From contig VZRG01000034.1 in assembly GCA_013397435.1 (NCBI GenBank), positions 223,702 to 287,701 of the forward strand: 64,000 nucleotides of DNA. The letters are read 5' to 3'. This document shows, in pieces, positions 50,128 through 63,940 of the stretch. Position 1 is the stretch's first letter, and each line of letters begins with the position of its first letter. The notes beneath the pieces were generated by a model. The model had not been told where the DNA came from, did not search any database, and worked only from the letters and a program-made list of their open reading frames with translations. Both the position numbers and the translations under genes were made by a program. Source of the stretch: Erythrocercus mccallii (taxonomy: Eukaryota > Chordata > Aves > Passeriformes > Dicruridae).

Positions 50128-53100
50128 AAAATTCTCTTCGCCTGGTGGGCCAGCCTATTGACAAAGACACTTTAATCTCATTTGGTCAGATAGATCCCTT
50201 TTCTTTAAAGCAGTCCTAGGTCCTCAAAGGTGTGAAAATTAAGTCCCTGATGTCAGCATGAGTTGCACTTCTCTATAGTTATAGATTTACAGGTGAGGCA
50301 GGAGTCTCACAGAAGATCCAATCAATTAAACAGCTAGACTAATTAACAATAACTAGCCACCAACATCCTCCTGCATAAATTTATGGACTAGAATTCACAC
50401 TGGAAAAACAGTCACAATTTCTGTTATCAGTGAAATTGGTTCTCTGCTCTAACACCAGTGATATAAGACTATATTCATCTAATGATTTGTACACTGAAGC
50501 AAATGAGTGGAAGATTGCATATGTAGAACCAAAAATGTAAATCAGGTTCTTAGTTACATGTAGCTCTTCTTCCTAAAGTACATTTTAATTTTAAACAGCT
50601 TTGCAATTTTATCACTAATGCATATTATTTTGCCCCTCCTCACCCAGAAAAATGTGAATAGGAAGGAAGAGCCTAGATAATATCCATAATATCTAACATC
50701 TATTTTATAAAATAGGTGATCAGAAAGCATGTATATCCAAGCACAGTCCATAAATATTGTATTGAATAGAATTTTATTTTTACATTATTTACCATTCTCT
50801 TCTCATATACTCCTAAAGGTGGACTACCCCTCCTTGAAGGACCTTGAAATTACAGTGCACTGCAATGAATTGTTAGTGAGCTATTGTTTGATCCATAGTC
50901 CTATTTCCTTTGGTATTCTAAAAGTCTAAAGCACATAATCTCATCCAGGTACATGTAGGGGTTTCGTTTTTTCTTAATTTCTCACAGGTATATGAGTTAA
51001 TGGATTTAAAAATTTTGGATGCATCTTCACAAGAATTACTTTTGAAATAAACATAAAATCTTATACCTACATTTAAATCAAGCAATTCTGTTGTACTCTT
51101 AATAAAGAAGTCATGTCCTTCAGATGTAAACATTCCTTCAAAAGTCACAACCATATTCTACAAGATTTATTGAAATCACATTGGGTTTCCTGTAGTGCAA
51201 ATAGAAGGCAGCCATATTAAATTTTTAGGAATTATCTTTTCAAAGATTAACTCCAGTAGGGGCACCTCAAATCTACTCAAGTCTATTTCTGTCTACTAAT
51301 CTCACACCACACTGTATATCAAAGCAAAGGTTCCTGCTAAGGTGAAATATAGAACAAGAATCAATATTAATCCATTGTCATTTCTTATGGTTAAAATTCT
51401 TATTTTGTGAAGAATATTATTCATGATGATAAGCAAAAGAAGAAGATCTTTTTGAAACAACAGAGTTTCTTCTTGTGATTACTAGACAGAGAAACAAAAG
51501 TAGAACATTCAACTGTGGTCAGTCACACTGCATGTGCATGACAGTCTTAAAAAATAGTATAGTTTGAACTATATTCTGTCTCATATGCTTTTATACAGTT
51601 TTGGCTCTGGAGGTCTTAATTTAAAATTCCAATTTATTATCAAAGAAAGCATTTGCCACGCAGTAAACAGGTGCCAGGTAAAAGAATGCTCTACCACACA
51701 AAGAACATAATAAATCTATCACAAAGAGAAAATTTCTCAAGTAAAATAGTAAAAGAACGTTTGCTCCTCCAAACCTCTGAAGACTTGAAATAAGTAATTA
51801 TCTCAAAATTAAAAACATAAAGGAGTAGGAAATCAAATTAAAAAACCACTAAAAAAAAAGACTTTTCCAGAAATCAAGGGACTAACTTAGTAATCACACA
51901 GAAAAATATTTTATATTTCACTACATCTAAGAATCATACTGTGAGTAAAGTACTCCCTTCCTCATCTTATACAAAATTTATGAATAATCACTGAACAAAT
52001 TGGGGAAAATTACTTATGGTCTAGGGAACAGTAGTTTCCCTAAATTAAATGTGAATCCTGCTGCATGGAAAAGAACAGCATAAAAGTTATCAGTATGAGG
52101 GAATTGCACTGCTTTCATATTATATATGAATAATGTATAACTGTGATACAGTAGAAGCTACGAAAATCTATTCAGTGTTTAGGCAAACTGTTAGTCTCAG
52201 CCAAATCTGAAGAAAATTGCATAAAACAATCAGACAACTGTACCAGAACATATGATATTGTGAACTTAAAGCAAAGGCCAATATGACCAATTATCCAAAG
52301 GTAAAGCTAGTAGACAGCAATTCCCATCTAAAACTTCCCAAGTACTTTATAATCATTTACCTAACATGCAAGTAAAAAACAAAACCTTTGACTAAAGCAT
52401 TAATCCAAAATTTTATTTTTAGGACTAGGTCACAGGACTATTACAACCATACATCGAAATGTTGTATTTTGAAAAGACATTTTTAAGAAATAAGTTTATA
52501 ATTTTCTATATGTGCATACATTGTTCACAATTTAAGTACTTTTTAGAGCAGCAGAGACAATACTACTCTAGGAAATGGACGAACAGCTTAACAGTGGAAT
52601 TGTGAAATGCATCAAGTTACAAGTGAAAATCAGCACTCAAGAAGGTCTTGTCCAAGTGTCAAAGCCTTCACAGGTAATAGTGATGGAAGATAAAAAAAGA
52701 ATCCAGTCTGCTTTTCCAGACTGGCTTGATTTGTCTGAGGTACCAGTTAAAGGGAATGTCATGGTTTTGATAAAAATTTAGGTTATTTTATTAGGTTATT
52801 TTAAAATTTAGGTTATTTTAAAAGGAAGCAGGAAGTCCAAATAAGTACTAAACTGCATAGTACTATTTTTAAGCTCATGACATACCTGCAAGTCCTCTAG
52901 TGAAAAGGTACCTCAGACCAAATGGACAACCATTCCTCTCAAAGACATAGTTCAAGTTTAGGCAGACAGAGTAACACTGAGGAACACAGCAGCTGAAGAT
53001 AGTCTTTCCAGGAGTGTCTGAATCCTAAAGACCACAGAGTCATTTAAGGAAATTGGTGAAGTCAGGGAGCAAGGAAAGGGCTTATGATTGTAGAAGTTAT

Positions 53101-53369
53101 TACTTTCCAGCTGAAAGAGAAGATAATAAAATATCTTTGCCAATAATACATCTTTGGCTAGATAAGAAATAAGTTAAAACAAAAAATGAATAAACCACAA
53201 CAAAACACAAACCAACAAAAAGGTCCCTGATCACTCCTCCACTACAATCCACAAACTAATAATAACACACCTGCAAAAAATTATTTGAAATCCTCGAAGG
53301 CAAACCAATAATAATGTTATCAAATGTAATACATACAGCAAGTAAAATAATTGAGCACAGATTGACTAT
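50128..53369. other. Non-coding flank
   Basis: AT-rich; possible continuation of the LTR-like block to about 50340, and a 13-bp triple repeat. A 68-codon open frame at 52575-52781 has no recognisable similarity. Confidence 0.65.
52778..52820. repeat. 13-bp unit in three copies
   Basis: TTAGGTTATTTTA at 52778, 52791 and 52808; the first two copies abut. Confidence 0.9.
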
Positions 53370-53735
53370 CAGCAGGGTACATTATTATTGATACTGGGCC
53401 CCATTTTTATCAAACATTTTCATCAGTTAGCTGGATGATCAAACCAAATCCATCCTACAAATTATTTTAATTTAAGGCAACAGCTTACGTGAACATTAGA
53501 AGAGCCTCAGTCTTAAATTATCCTGAGAAATCTGTGGTCTACACCTATGGAAAGCTGCATTTAGCACAGCAAATCCCATGCATCTGTGCATGTTTGAGAA
53601 ATGACTGGCGGAAAAAGAGGTTGCTGAAAAGGGCCTGAAGGATAAGGTGACCTCCAGGTTGAGTATCATGAAGCAAGGACACACCCTCATTGCAAGTGAG
53701 GCTAATCACACACTGGGCTATGTTTTAAGTTAAAA
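53370..53735 (+). mobile_element. Diverged CR1 LINE fragment
   Basis: Plus-orientation CR1 pieces in the right order: 'gatactgggccccattttta', 'ttcatcagttagctggatga', 'gctgaaaagggcctgaagga', 'ggtgacctccaggttgagta', 'gcaagtgaggctaatcacac', 'actgggctatgtt'. There are many substitutions and a deletion in the middle. Boundaries are approximate. Confidence 0.6.
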
Positions 53736-56700
53736 AAAATCCAAAGTGTTCTATAGGCTTACAGAAAAAGTTTTTGTATTCAAGTTGTGAATATACAATC
53801 ATCAATCTTTTGTTTTGTCACCCTGTATGACACCAAGCTTTGGAAATTTCTTTACCCAAAGTAATTTTCTATGCTTATTTGCTCCCAGCACAGGGCTAAT
53901 CCCTCACTTCCATTCAGAAGGTTCTATCCCCCAGAGCACTATAGAGTACAATATCTGAAAATTCAACAGACAACTTTCCTCTCCACTTCCTAGATGCTGT
54001 CTTTGAGTATAACAGACTTTACCAGTGGGATATCATCCATCACAATATCTGAAAAACTAAATCAGATCTGATAAAAAATCCAAAAAATCTAAATATAAAT
54101 AATGCTAAGTGTCTTGTCTATTGTACATGTCAATGAGCATATATAGACCCTCTTAGGTATGGATATGTACAAGTGAGTGTAGATGTTTTATCTGGATTGC
54201 AGATTAATTGCTCCATATATACAGAAATTGCTACAAAAGGACTAACTCCATGGAAAACTATGCCGTCTCCACTGAGGCTTATCAGCTCAAGTGCAGTGCT
54301 GTGCAACCAGCCAGAGCCATCTCAGATGGTCTTCACTGGATGCTGAGACTGGGATTGAGGTCAAGCATACAGAAGCATTGCCATTTATTCCACAAACTGT
54401 TATCCCAGCTGAGTTCATGAACTGATTACAAAAAGAATATTTCTCTCCTCTTCCCCATCTGTTTCTGGTGTCAGCTATGCAGCAGTGACTAACAGCTAAA
54501 AGGCAGTTAGGAACAGATGCAATTTTTTCACCATTAAAATTCACAATGAAAGCAGCCAACCAGAGGCACCAAAAGTCTGGCTCCATGTCCAATGAGCGCT
54601 TCAAGATTATAGTTTGGGTTCAAATGTGCAAAAACATACCATGCTCTGGATCAGGCTTAACAAGCAATACAGTATATGTTGTGTATGGATTTAAGGAGCC
54701 AGATGCAGCCTGAGTGCTGAGCCAGAGCTAATATGCTGAATATATAAAACCACCAACTTGGTGGGCAATTAGTAGGTTGGAAATACAAGGAACATATCTA
54801 TTGCACCACCTTGTCTTTTTATCCCACTAGTTGTATCAAAGCTATATTAAGATTATAAGTAGTTCACAGACTGAATTTATTTTATTTCTTAAGGAAGTTA
54901 CTGGATTTCCTGTAATATAAGCTATATCTAACATCTTTATTATTTGCATTATAAAAACAAGAATTCTTCAGCATATTGTGATAGTATCTGTTATTCTCCT
55001 GGATCTTTAAGTTTCAGTGGTGAAGATCATAGCCTAAAACCACCTCTCTTGTCTGGATAAATAAAACCTGTTGGAATGATCCTGTAAAATATTGTGTCTA
55101 TTATCATTTAATTAGACTATTATGCAAATGTTTCTGGAGAATATCTTATTCTATTTTTTTTCCTGATTACTAGCTTTTATTTCAAGAAAAGTAATGAAAA
55201 TTGAGTCTACTGAACCACCTTTCAATTTACCTAGAAAAAAATTAATTTTAGCAATGTGAGTTTGATACAGAAAAAAAAGGGGCCTTTACATGTGTGTAAT
55301 TTGATTTATGGTAGACTAATTTTGTCACTCCCTAATAAAAGTTTTTTTGATATACTTTTTGACAGGTCCAGAGATTTGGACGAGCTGCATTTTAATGATC
55401 TTTCTATGTAGGCTCCTCCTACTGCTTCTTTTCCATGAAGAGCTTTTGCCACTCCAGTCTATGTGTATAGAGCAATCTTTTAACTATTGAGTCCTGCTTG
55501 AATATTTCTACTCTATTTTAGTAATATTTTTATTATTTGAATTTAGAAAGGTTAATGACATCTTAAGAAAAAATCCTTAAGAAAAAAAATAAATGCAAAG
55601 TGATTACGCTCCCTCAGAAGAGGTAAGCACAGTTCTTTTTCCTTAACCATAATGTTAATAAGAGTTTGCCATGCAATAGAATGAATAAGTCTGAAAGGTT
55701 TTTGCCTACATTTAAAATATTATTATGTAAAGGTTAGTTACTGTAAGGTGTTCCAAGTTACTGTGTGCTAGCAAGTTTTGTAGAGAGAATATAAATTTCA
55801 TTGTTAATTTTGAAAAAGAGCACTTCACATAAAGCTATTAAGAGATGCTATGGTTCTACAGGTTTAAAATAAACTGAGTACTCAACAAATGAGAAAGATG
55901 AACTGCTTTTGTACATACTATGCTACAATTTTTTACTACATAGTTGTGCATTTATTCAAATGTTTGAAAAGAGCTTTATTACATTGGAGGGTTATGAAGT
56001 ACATAGATTGCAGGTATCATTCATACCTTTCATAATAAGGATTCTAGGTGAGTGAGAAGAAACAAGTGCCAGACTTTTTCCCTTGTGTTTCAGATTCTTT
56101 GATCTGAATAAATGGTGCAATACTATAAATCAGAGAAGAAAAAGATAGCTGATACCCACACTTGGGAAATGATGGTTTTGACTAAAGCAACTTTTCCTCA
56201 GCTCTCCATAGCATTTGTATTTACACCAAATGTCTAGAACACAACACCCTCTTGCTACAGCCCCTGTCATATTAGGCCATTTATATGCACAGATCAGCAT
56301 CCCTTAGTGGCATATCTGGCGATATATTTGACAAAATACTTGTTTATTATGGACTAAGTCCAGCTCTGACTGAAATAAGTGGAAAGACTCATGTGGATTT
56401 AAGTAAGAGTTGGTTTAGGCTCCTTCTGAGCACTAAGATTTATGGCATCCTTAACATTTCATTTCCTCAATTTTAAGCATTTGGGTTTTGTAAATGACAT
56501 GCTGGATAAATACACTGTTGTCACTTAGCAGACATAACTGGTGTGTGAAAAGAAGCCTTTTACTTTCAGATAAACTGAGAGATGGTGGATTATGATCTTA
56601 CTCAGCTGGCATGAACTTGCAAAAATCCATGGGTCTCAACTGGCTTCCAAATATCTGATCTGTCAGCAAATGGAATTCAAGAAGAAAGTTTGTACTTCTT

Positions 56701-59543
56701 TGAAGACAGCATATATGTAGGTGCAGGTCAATTGCCTGTGATAGAGCTTGAACAAGAACATAGTAGATTACAGGCTTTCTAGATAAGGTACCTATTATTG
56801 GATCCAAAATTTGTCTTCTAAAGCATAGAAATAACAGAATGCACATTACAGAATAATTTTGAGACGCTCATGAAAAACTAATGTTTATCAGATAAACAAA
56901 AAATGTTTTGAACTTTTGGCTAATACCTAAATGGAATGATTCTTATAAATTGTAACCTTTAAATGTTAGGGCATTATTTAAGTAGTTTCTGTGCTGTTGT
57001 TGTTTTCTTCATTCCAGAAAGACATATCTGTATTATATACACCAGAACAATAAAATTATTGTAATAATTTCCCTTCAAAACGAGGATTTTAAAGTCCTGA
57101 AGTCTAAAACTTAGTTTTGCAAGCCAGGAAGAAAATCTTCTTGAAAAAGGTTTTCACCATAATAGTTTCAAAAGCTTTTTGAGTTATAGGAGATTAAACA
57201 GTAAACAACTCTCACTTTATTACATTTTTTCCTTTAAAAAGAAAAGTAGTAGTACTGTAGAAACTGTAGTACACAGTTATTTCATTGGTCAGGACAAGGA
57301 CCCTTCTGCCTCCCTTGCTAGCTGCACAAGAGAAGAATTAAAGAAGCTGGTCTGACCTTTCAGAGTGAAACAAAGTTAGTGGCTTGGCTCAGTAGGAAAA
57401 GGTTTCCTTGACAGAGTGAGCCAATCAGTGCAGGAATATTACTATAGAAGCAGGTATTACCAAAACACTTTCTGAAATAAACTATTTGAATAATGCTATT
57501 TGAATAATGTATATATATAATATATACATTTTTAAAGTGTTATGTTTTTACAGTTTAGATGTAATTAAATTAATTATGTGCTCTTAAAAAGTATATTCGG
57601 GCAATAATTTTTACTTGACTCCAACTAGTTAACATAAACTAGTTGCAAAATTTCATCAGCAGTGTATGCACAGTTCAGAATATAGGACCAGCGTTTTTCC
57701 ATTTAAAACAATTTTTTCCGTGCTTTGTCCTCTAATTCCTTTTTTAAGAGACAGTTTAATCATGACAGAAAACTGTGAACAACAATTACTAGAAGGGATA
57801 ATATTAAGGGCTTGAGCCTGTTTCCACAGATCTTGGCAGACGTTTCCTTATGGACTTCAGCATAAGCAGGGGCAGCTGCTAGGGTAACCACATTCATTAC
57901 GTTAATTTTTCATAAGGACACATCCAGTGCTCACTGATTTGAGCTGAGGCAGCTGCCTAACCCTTCTCAAGTTGTAGGGAAGAATGTTATCAAAACATTT
58001 ACATATGGCTTTTCACCCTCAGTTTTATTACCTGTACAATCTGATATAGCAAAGTCAGGTGAGCTGAGGCTTGGTATCATTTATCATTTATTTTTTCACT
58101 TGAAGAAGCGTGGTACATACTGTAAACTATCTAATCAATTTTAAAGCTGCAGAAGTTTTTCTATATAGTGGGAGAAAAATTTAGTCAATTTTGGTGTACA
58201 CAGAAATGGAAGAAATGCATTCAGCTCTTGCAAATGATTAACACAGCCATCTGTTTCACCTACCTGTATAATTGTCAGCTAATCAATTGCTAATTGCAAG
58301 TGTCCAGTTGCTTAACAGCATTGTACCTACAATCGCAATTCATTATCCTAAACATGTTAGAGATGTTCAGACCCTGAATTATTTATTTCCATGAGAAAAC
58401 AGTGAAAGGAAGATGTCAAAGGAAAGCAAGGAATGATGATACACGTAAGAAGGGAGGAGGGTAGGGAATACAGATGTGGGTAACTATAAGATGCAGATAT
58501 ATATAAGATATTCAAGAGTAAGACACAATGACAGGCATTTTTATGATGTGTTGATGGAACACGGTTGTGATGGAGAAGGTGACAGGTGGAAACTGGCAGA
58601 GGAAAACAAGCTTCTAGCAAAAGTAGGCAAAAGAGAAGGGTTATTGAAAGAGGAATTAAGAACTCTGGCATGCAGGGAGAAGGCTGCAGAACATGCAGTG
58701 GATGTGCTCAGTGCTGGTCAGATTGTCAATGCAGTTACCATGATGCCTTCTAACTGTAATTCCCTCATAATCCTGAATTACAGATTTACTTTCTCAAAGT
58801 CTTTGGTGAATGGTTTAGCATAATGTAACAATGTATTTCTCTGGTATTATAAGACCAATGACCTTTCTGCCTCCAAAACATGAACTTGACAGGTGCCATT
58901 ATCTCAGAAATGTCTTGTAATCAGATTCTGATCAGTTCAAAGAAGAATTTTGAGATTTTACTCTTAAAGCAAAAGAAAGTAAAAAGTAGAGAGAATAAAA
59001 ATGGAATTTAGTCTCTGCTTCATTATTTAAATGCCTTTTTTTTTTTTTGGAAAATGTAGCTTAGGAAAAAATACTGCATCTGTGATTATTTTGGTATAAT
59101 ACATTTGCGTATTACAAGAGATGTAATTTTCTTTATTCTAACATCTTTCTCTCAGCAATTTATTTACATGCAAATAAAAAGTCCATGTTAAGTTCATCAA
59201 AAAGATACTGGATAAATATTTAAAGAAAATCCAGGAAAAAGGAGTTATGTTTTGTTAAAAAAGCATATATATATAATTATACATTGTTATAAAAACAACT
59301 TATTCAACTGTTCTTGAATTAAAAAAAAGAAATTTTAAGAGAGCAATAATAATCAGATATTCCCATTATATTTACATTACACTGGAGATAATCCATTAGT
59401 CTTCTGATTCATTATTTAATTGTACCATTAATATTAATGGTAAAAGGAATGAAATAATTGTATCATATAAAGGTCACTTCACTGACCAGCTTAAGCCTAA
59501 AACAAGAGGTTGTAGACTCAATGAACTCTGCCAAAAAGGTTTA
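53736..59543. other. Non-coding flank with a homeodomain-motif cluster
   Basis: AT-rich sequence without recognisable genes. Positions 58228-58340 form a dense cluster of TAAT/ATTA and E-box motifs. A 115-codon open frame at 58476-58823 has no recognisable similarity. Confidence 0.65.
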
Positions 59544-59720
59544 ATAGAATCACAGAATTATTAAAGTTGGTAAAGACTTCTAAGTTCAAGTCCAACTGCC
59601 AGCCTTGTACCACCACCGTGTCCACCACTAAAGCGTCCTCAAATGCCACATCCACTCATATGGCAATATTCATCTGATAGGAACTAGCCCTGGAAGCATT
59701 CCAGCATTTGTTGAAATGGA
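59544..59720 (-). mobile_element. CR1 LINE 3' end fragment
   Basis: Begins on the plus strand with 'atagaatcacagaattatta', then 'agttggtaaagacttctaag', 'agtccaactgccagccttgt' and 'accaccaccgtgtccaccac', the reverse complement of a CR1 3' terminus. It is short, 5'-truncated and non-coding. Confidence 0.75.
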
Positions 59721-60220
59721 AAGAATTATTTCTGTGGTCTATAGCAGTTCATATAAGATAAATGAACAGGAGAGCTGAACTAGAAATATTTATTTAATTT
59801 CTTATATTTTCAAAATCTTTTAGTTAATCACAACTGTTTCAACATGTCTAAACATTACTTCATCCAGCTTCTAGGAATATCTTCCTTGGAGACACAGAGA
59901 CACAGTATTTTACCAATAATCCATTTCTTGAAGAATCCATTCTTCATTACTGATTTGAAATATATTCTGGTTTCAAATATATGTAGTATGGACATATAGT
60001 ATGAATTTGCTGTGTGTCCAGTCTCCACTGGACAATGTTGGACATGAAAAAAATTTTCTAGTTTGATTTTAGTTTTCACATTTACAGTATGCTGCACCTG
60101 ATTTTGTAAAATTACCTGTGTTTTTTTGCACCTTATTTTGGTTTAGGAACAGAGTTGGTATTCAAGAAATTTGGTTTTGCATAAATATAAATGACTAAAC
60201 AAATTTTGCCGCTGTACTCA

Positions 60221-60284
60221 TTCTTATTTTTTTTTGGTTTTTCTTTTGTTGTTGTTTTTGTTTGTTTCTTTGTTTTTGTTTTCA
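60221..60284. repeat. T/G-rich (TTTG)n low-complexity tract
   Basis: A T-rich run with TTTG and TTG units, the complement of the A/C-rich tracts elsewhere in the window. Confidence 0.85.
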
Positions 60285-61126
60285 GCAGATTTTGTGAAGT
60301 CATGCTTCAAATATTTTAATAGAAGTCATTAATTATTTAATTTGCTTAAGCTTTAAGGAGTCAGTCAATGACAACAAACATCCTTTCCTGTGATTCACCT
60401 GGGCTAATAACATTTGGAAAAACTAGAAAATATGAATACATATTTCTCATCATCTCTCTTGTTTATAGAAAATTTTACAAAAATACGCATAAATAAAGAA
60501 GTGTCATTTGTTAATGAAGAAAGATTTTTGCCAGACTGCAACTCCAGCAATAATCAGAAATTGCTTATACTGTTCTTCTCTAAAGTGACCTTATGTTGGC
60601 ACTATAATGTGTCAGAGGAATTTTATATCTATCTATATAACATTCTTCTAAGTATTTGATAAAAAAAAAATTAACGGTAGAACTGAGCCAGTGGTCTTAA
60701 AAACAAACAGCAAAGCTACCTGAGATATGAATAAATGAGTGAAAATTACTTTCATTCCAGAATATTTTTATTTCTGCTTCTATGTTGAAGGCAATTTTTA
60801 AGAAGATTTTATAACTTAGATCATAGAAAGAAAGGAACCAATCTGTGAATACCAGAGGTCACATAAAGAGGAAAAGATACAAAAGTATTTCTGAACTGAT
60901 GTTTCTCCAACAAAACATTCAGTGTCTGAGATTTCCAGCTGAATGCAAATATGAATAGTTATAAACTTGGACAGCATTACCATTTCTGAGTCAGATCACT
61001 TTCTCCAGGGGTAGAAACGGCTCTAAGTTTTGCCATCCTGATTCCAGAGGCCCTGGAACCATTTAATATCACCAGTATAAACCAGAGCAGCCTGGAAACC
61101 ACTGTATGTAAACTTATAATGGTCTC

Positions 61127-61153
61127 TGAGTCACATTTTGTTGTCTTGAGTCA
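61127..61153. promoter_or_regulatory. Paired AP-1 consensus sites
   Basis: TGAGTCA at 61127-61133 and 61147-61153, 20 bp apart, with a further copy at 60987-60993. Function is unproven. Confidence 0.35.
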
Positions 61154-63940
61154 CTGTGACAAAGCAATCCAACCACAGTGTCTTATATCCATTCCTCCTT
61201 TAGATGTGTGTATATATAAAGAAATTATATTTTGATCATTTACCCTGAATGCATTAATAACCTGCTCAATGAGAAGTACTCCTTAAAACAACTGCAATTT
61301 TGTATAAGATAACATTAGTATTCATTCCTCCATAATCTATTAGTGAGCTGTTCCAATTGTGCTCTAATTATTTCTTGATTTTATAGCTATATCTGTATCT
61401 CATATTTCTCTTTCTCTAGCTCTACTTGCACTCAACAATTTTGCTACAATTTAGTATATATTTTTAAAAATACATAGATAAAAAACAATTTATATAATAT
61501 CTACTATTACATATCTGAACAAGAAGAATGAAAATTTATCATATTCAACAGAAAGTTCAGGCGCTGTCCAGACTAACTTGGAAGATCTGTGAAATTTTTT
61601 TTTGTTTGGATTTTTAGTTTGTGATCCTTGACCTAATCCTAAGCATTTAATTCCTCAGACTTATGTATTTATCTTTGGTCAACAGAGTAACAGAATTAAC
61701 AAAACAGATCCTGAGGGCACCACTAGGGTTAGAACTGGAATGTTGTATTTGTGTGAGTTAGATGAGAAATAGCAACCTTGGGGGAAAAAAATACTTAATG
61801 TCCATTTCCCTTCTACTTTGTAGAAGCAAATATAGAATTGGCTATTTCCTCATTAACAATACTGACAATAGTACAGCAAGACCACTGAAACAGAGGAGAT
61901 AACAGTCTGTATCAATTAAATATTAACATTAAAATGAGATTAGATCAATGGCAAAAGTTTGCAAGTTTGCTTTTTTTTAATTAATTTTAATTACTCCCAT
62001 GAAGATCAGATGAAATTACATTAAAACATGGCTCTTTGTGGGTGTAATACATAGCTAAAATGTCTCCAAAACCTGTGACTCAGGATATATTAATCCCAGA
62101 TTTAATGACAATGGCAAGCCTGAAGGGGACACACCTGAAAGTCTCCACATCTTCTATTGACCTCGGAAAGTTTTTGAAAAATCAAGTAACTTTTTCAAGA
62201 ATCGAAATATTAATATGGGTAAATAAAATTCTAAGGGAAAATTGAGGAGGATTGCAAGGAAAAATAGGAGGAAAGGAGATTGGATAATCTTTTCTTTACA
62301 AAAGAGTATAAATAAGAGAAGTTTATAAGATGGACAGACAGCAGTGTAAAAATATTTAACGGGGGAGAGAAATTGATTTGAATGTTCTTTATCAGATAAA
62401 CGCATAAAATATTTATATGATGTACAGTTTAAGACAGGCAATTTTAGACCAGGATAAAAATGTGATTTATTATAGCACTGAGATTAATTAAGAATTGGAA
62501 CAGTTTATGTATGTGCATCTCTGCCACACATTTTAAAAAACAGATTGAAGCTTTTCTTTCTAAAAACCATGAAGTTAAAACATCAATTAATTTTAAAAAA
62601 TCTTCCAACTCTTGCCAGGCAATCAGAGATGATGTCAGACTGGATTATAACAAGACTTTTTTTCAAGCCTTGGAATCTGTGATATGTTTGAACCCTGATT
62701 TTCCTTTCTACAAACTTTTCTCTACTCCTTTGCTTCCAAATTGCATCTTTTTACATCATATTCACTATTGTTCAAGTTTTATTTTCAGGTGAAACTATAC
62801 AAACTCTTAAAAACAACCAAAAAAGCCTACCAACCAAAAAGTTTATATTGTATAAAAAGGAAGTATGGGCAAAAAAAAAGAGACCAGAACAGAGGATAAA
62901 AATAACAAAACAAATGGATAAACCCAACAAAATCTCTGGGATTATGGCAGGCCAATGTCACCAATAGTCTGAAGGTCTGTCTATAAATGGGATGCTTTGG
63001 TTATAGTTTTCAAGGAGGGAAAAGAAGATGAAAGCTAATGAAGTGATTAAAATTGAATTGAGAGGGCAAAGGATTAAAAGAATGAACAACAGATTGGGAA
63101 AGGCAACTGAAGAGGGAGAACAGGTCTCTGGTGGTAACAAAGGGTGATTCCCCAGTGGAAACAGAGATCGGGAAAAAATGTCAAGTGTTTGGGAAAAAAT
63201 CCAAGATCTGGATTTTACTGATGAGATTATGAGATTAAGAGATCACAGTTGGACCCTGCTCATCTTTCTATGGAGGCAGGACATGAAGCCAATGGCCATA
63301 GTTATTAAGTAAGGGCTGGTAGCTTCCATGTCTGAAAGTTTCACAATCACACTTTCACAGTTTCATCAATGGTCCATTTTCAAAATTTAACATTGATGCA
63401 GGTATCTTTCAGTAAAAATTTCTTCCATCTGGTTGTCTGTTACACATTTTTAAAGCCTTATGAGACTATTTGAGTTCAGGCATTAATCAGCATTGGAGTA
63501 AACCCTTCTGTTTACTTCATACCCTGGTTGAACATGTGGGTCTCTAGAACCCAAGGACCACTCCTTGTTATTTTGTCTGGCATTTTATCACCAGGACTCT
63601 CCTTCCATCGCGTAGTTGAAGCTGATTCTGTGCAAATAAATGCATCTGCTGTAGGCATCTCCTACAGTCATATCCAAGATTAAGTCTTGTACAAATTTTA
63701 CTTCTAGCAAGCACCAGTTACTTGTTTTGCACCTGTAGGCAGATTCCATCAATATAAAACAATCAACTGGGCCTAAATATTTCACTGTAACTGCATTACC
63801 TGTAATGGAGTTCATTTATTTTACAGTGTCACCAGAGACCTTGGAGCGATTTCTCAGTTACAAAACCAAATTAATTCCTAATTAAATTAGATGTTTTAAG
63901 ATAGCTTCATAGCCAATAGTATTTCTAACTACATATTTAG

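Larger units (their letters stand above)
59721..63940. other. Non-coding flank
   Basis: AT-rich sequence with a TTTG-rich tract and three AP-1 consensus sites between 60987 and 61153. No gene is supported. Confidence 0.65.

Noticed and set aside
52575..52781. 68-codon plus-strand open frame ending in a repeat
   Set aside because: Its 3' end runs into the 13-bp tandem repeat, and no family is recognised.
58476..58823. 115-codon plus-strand open frame
   Set aside because: No recognisable domain, no splice support and no CpG promoter. Kept only as non-coding flank.
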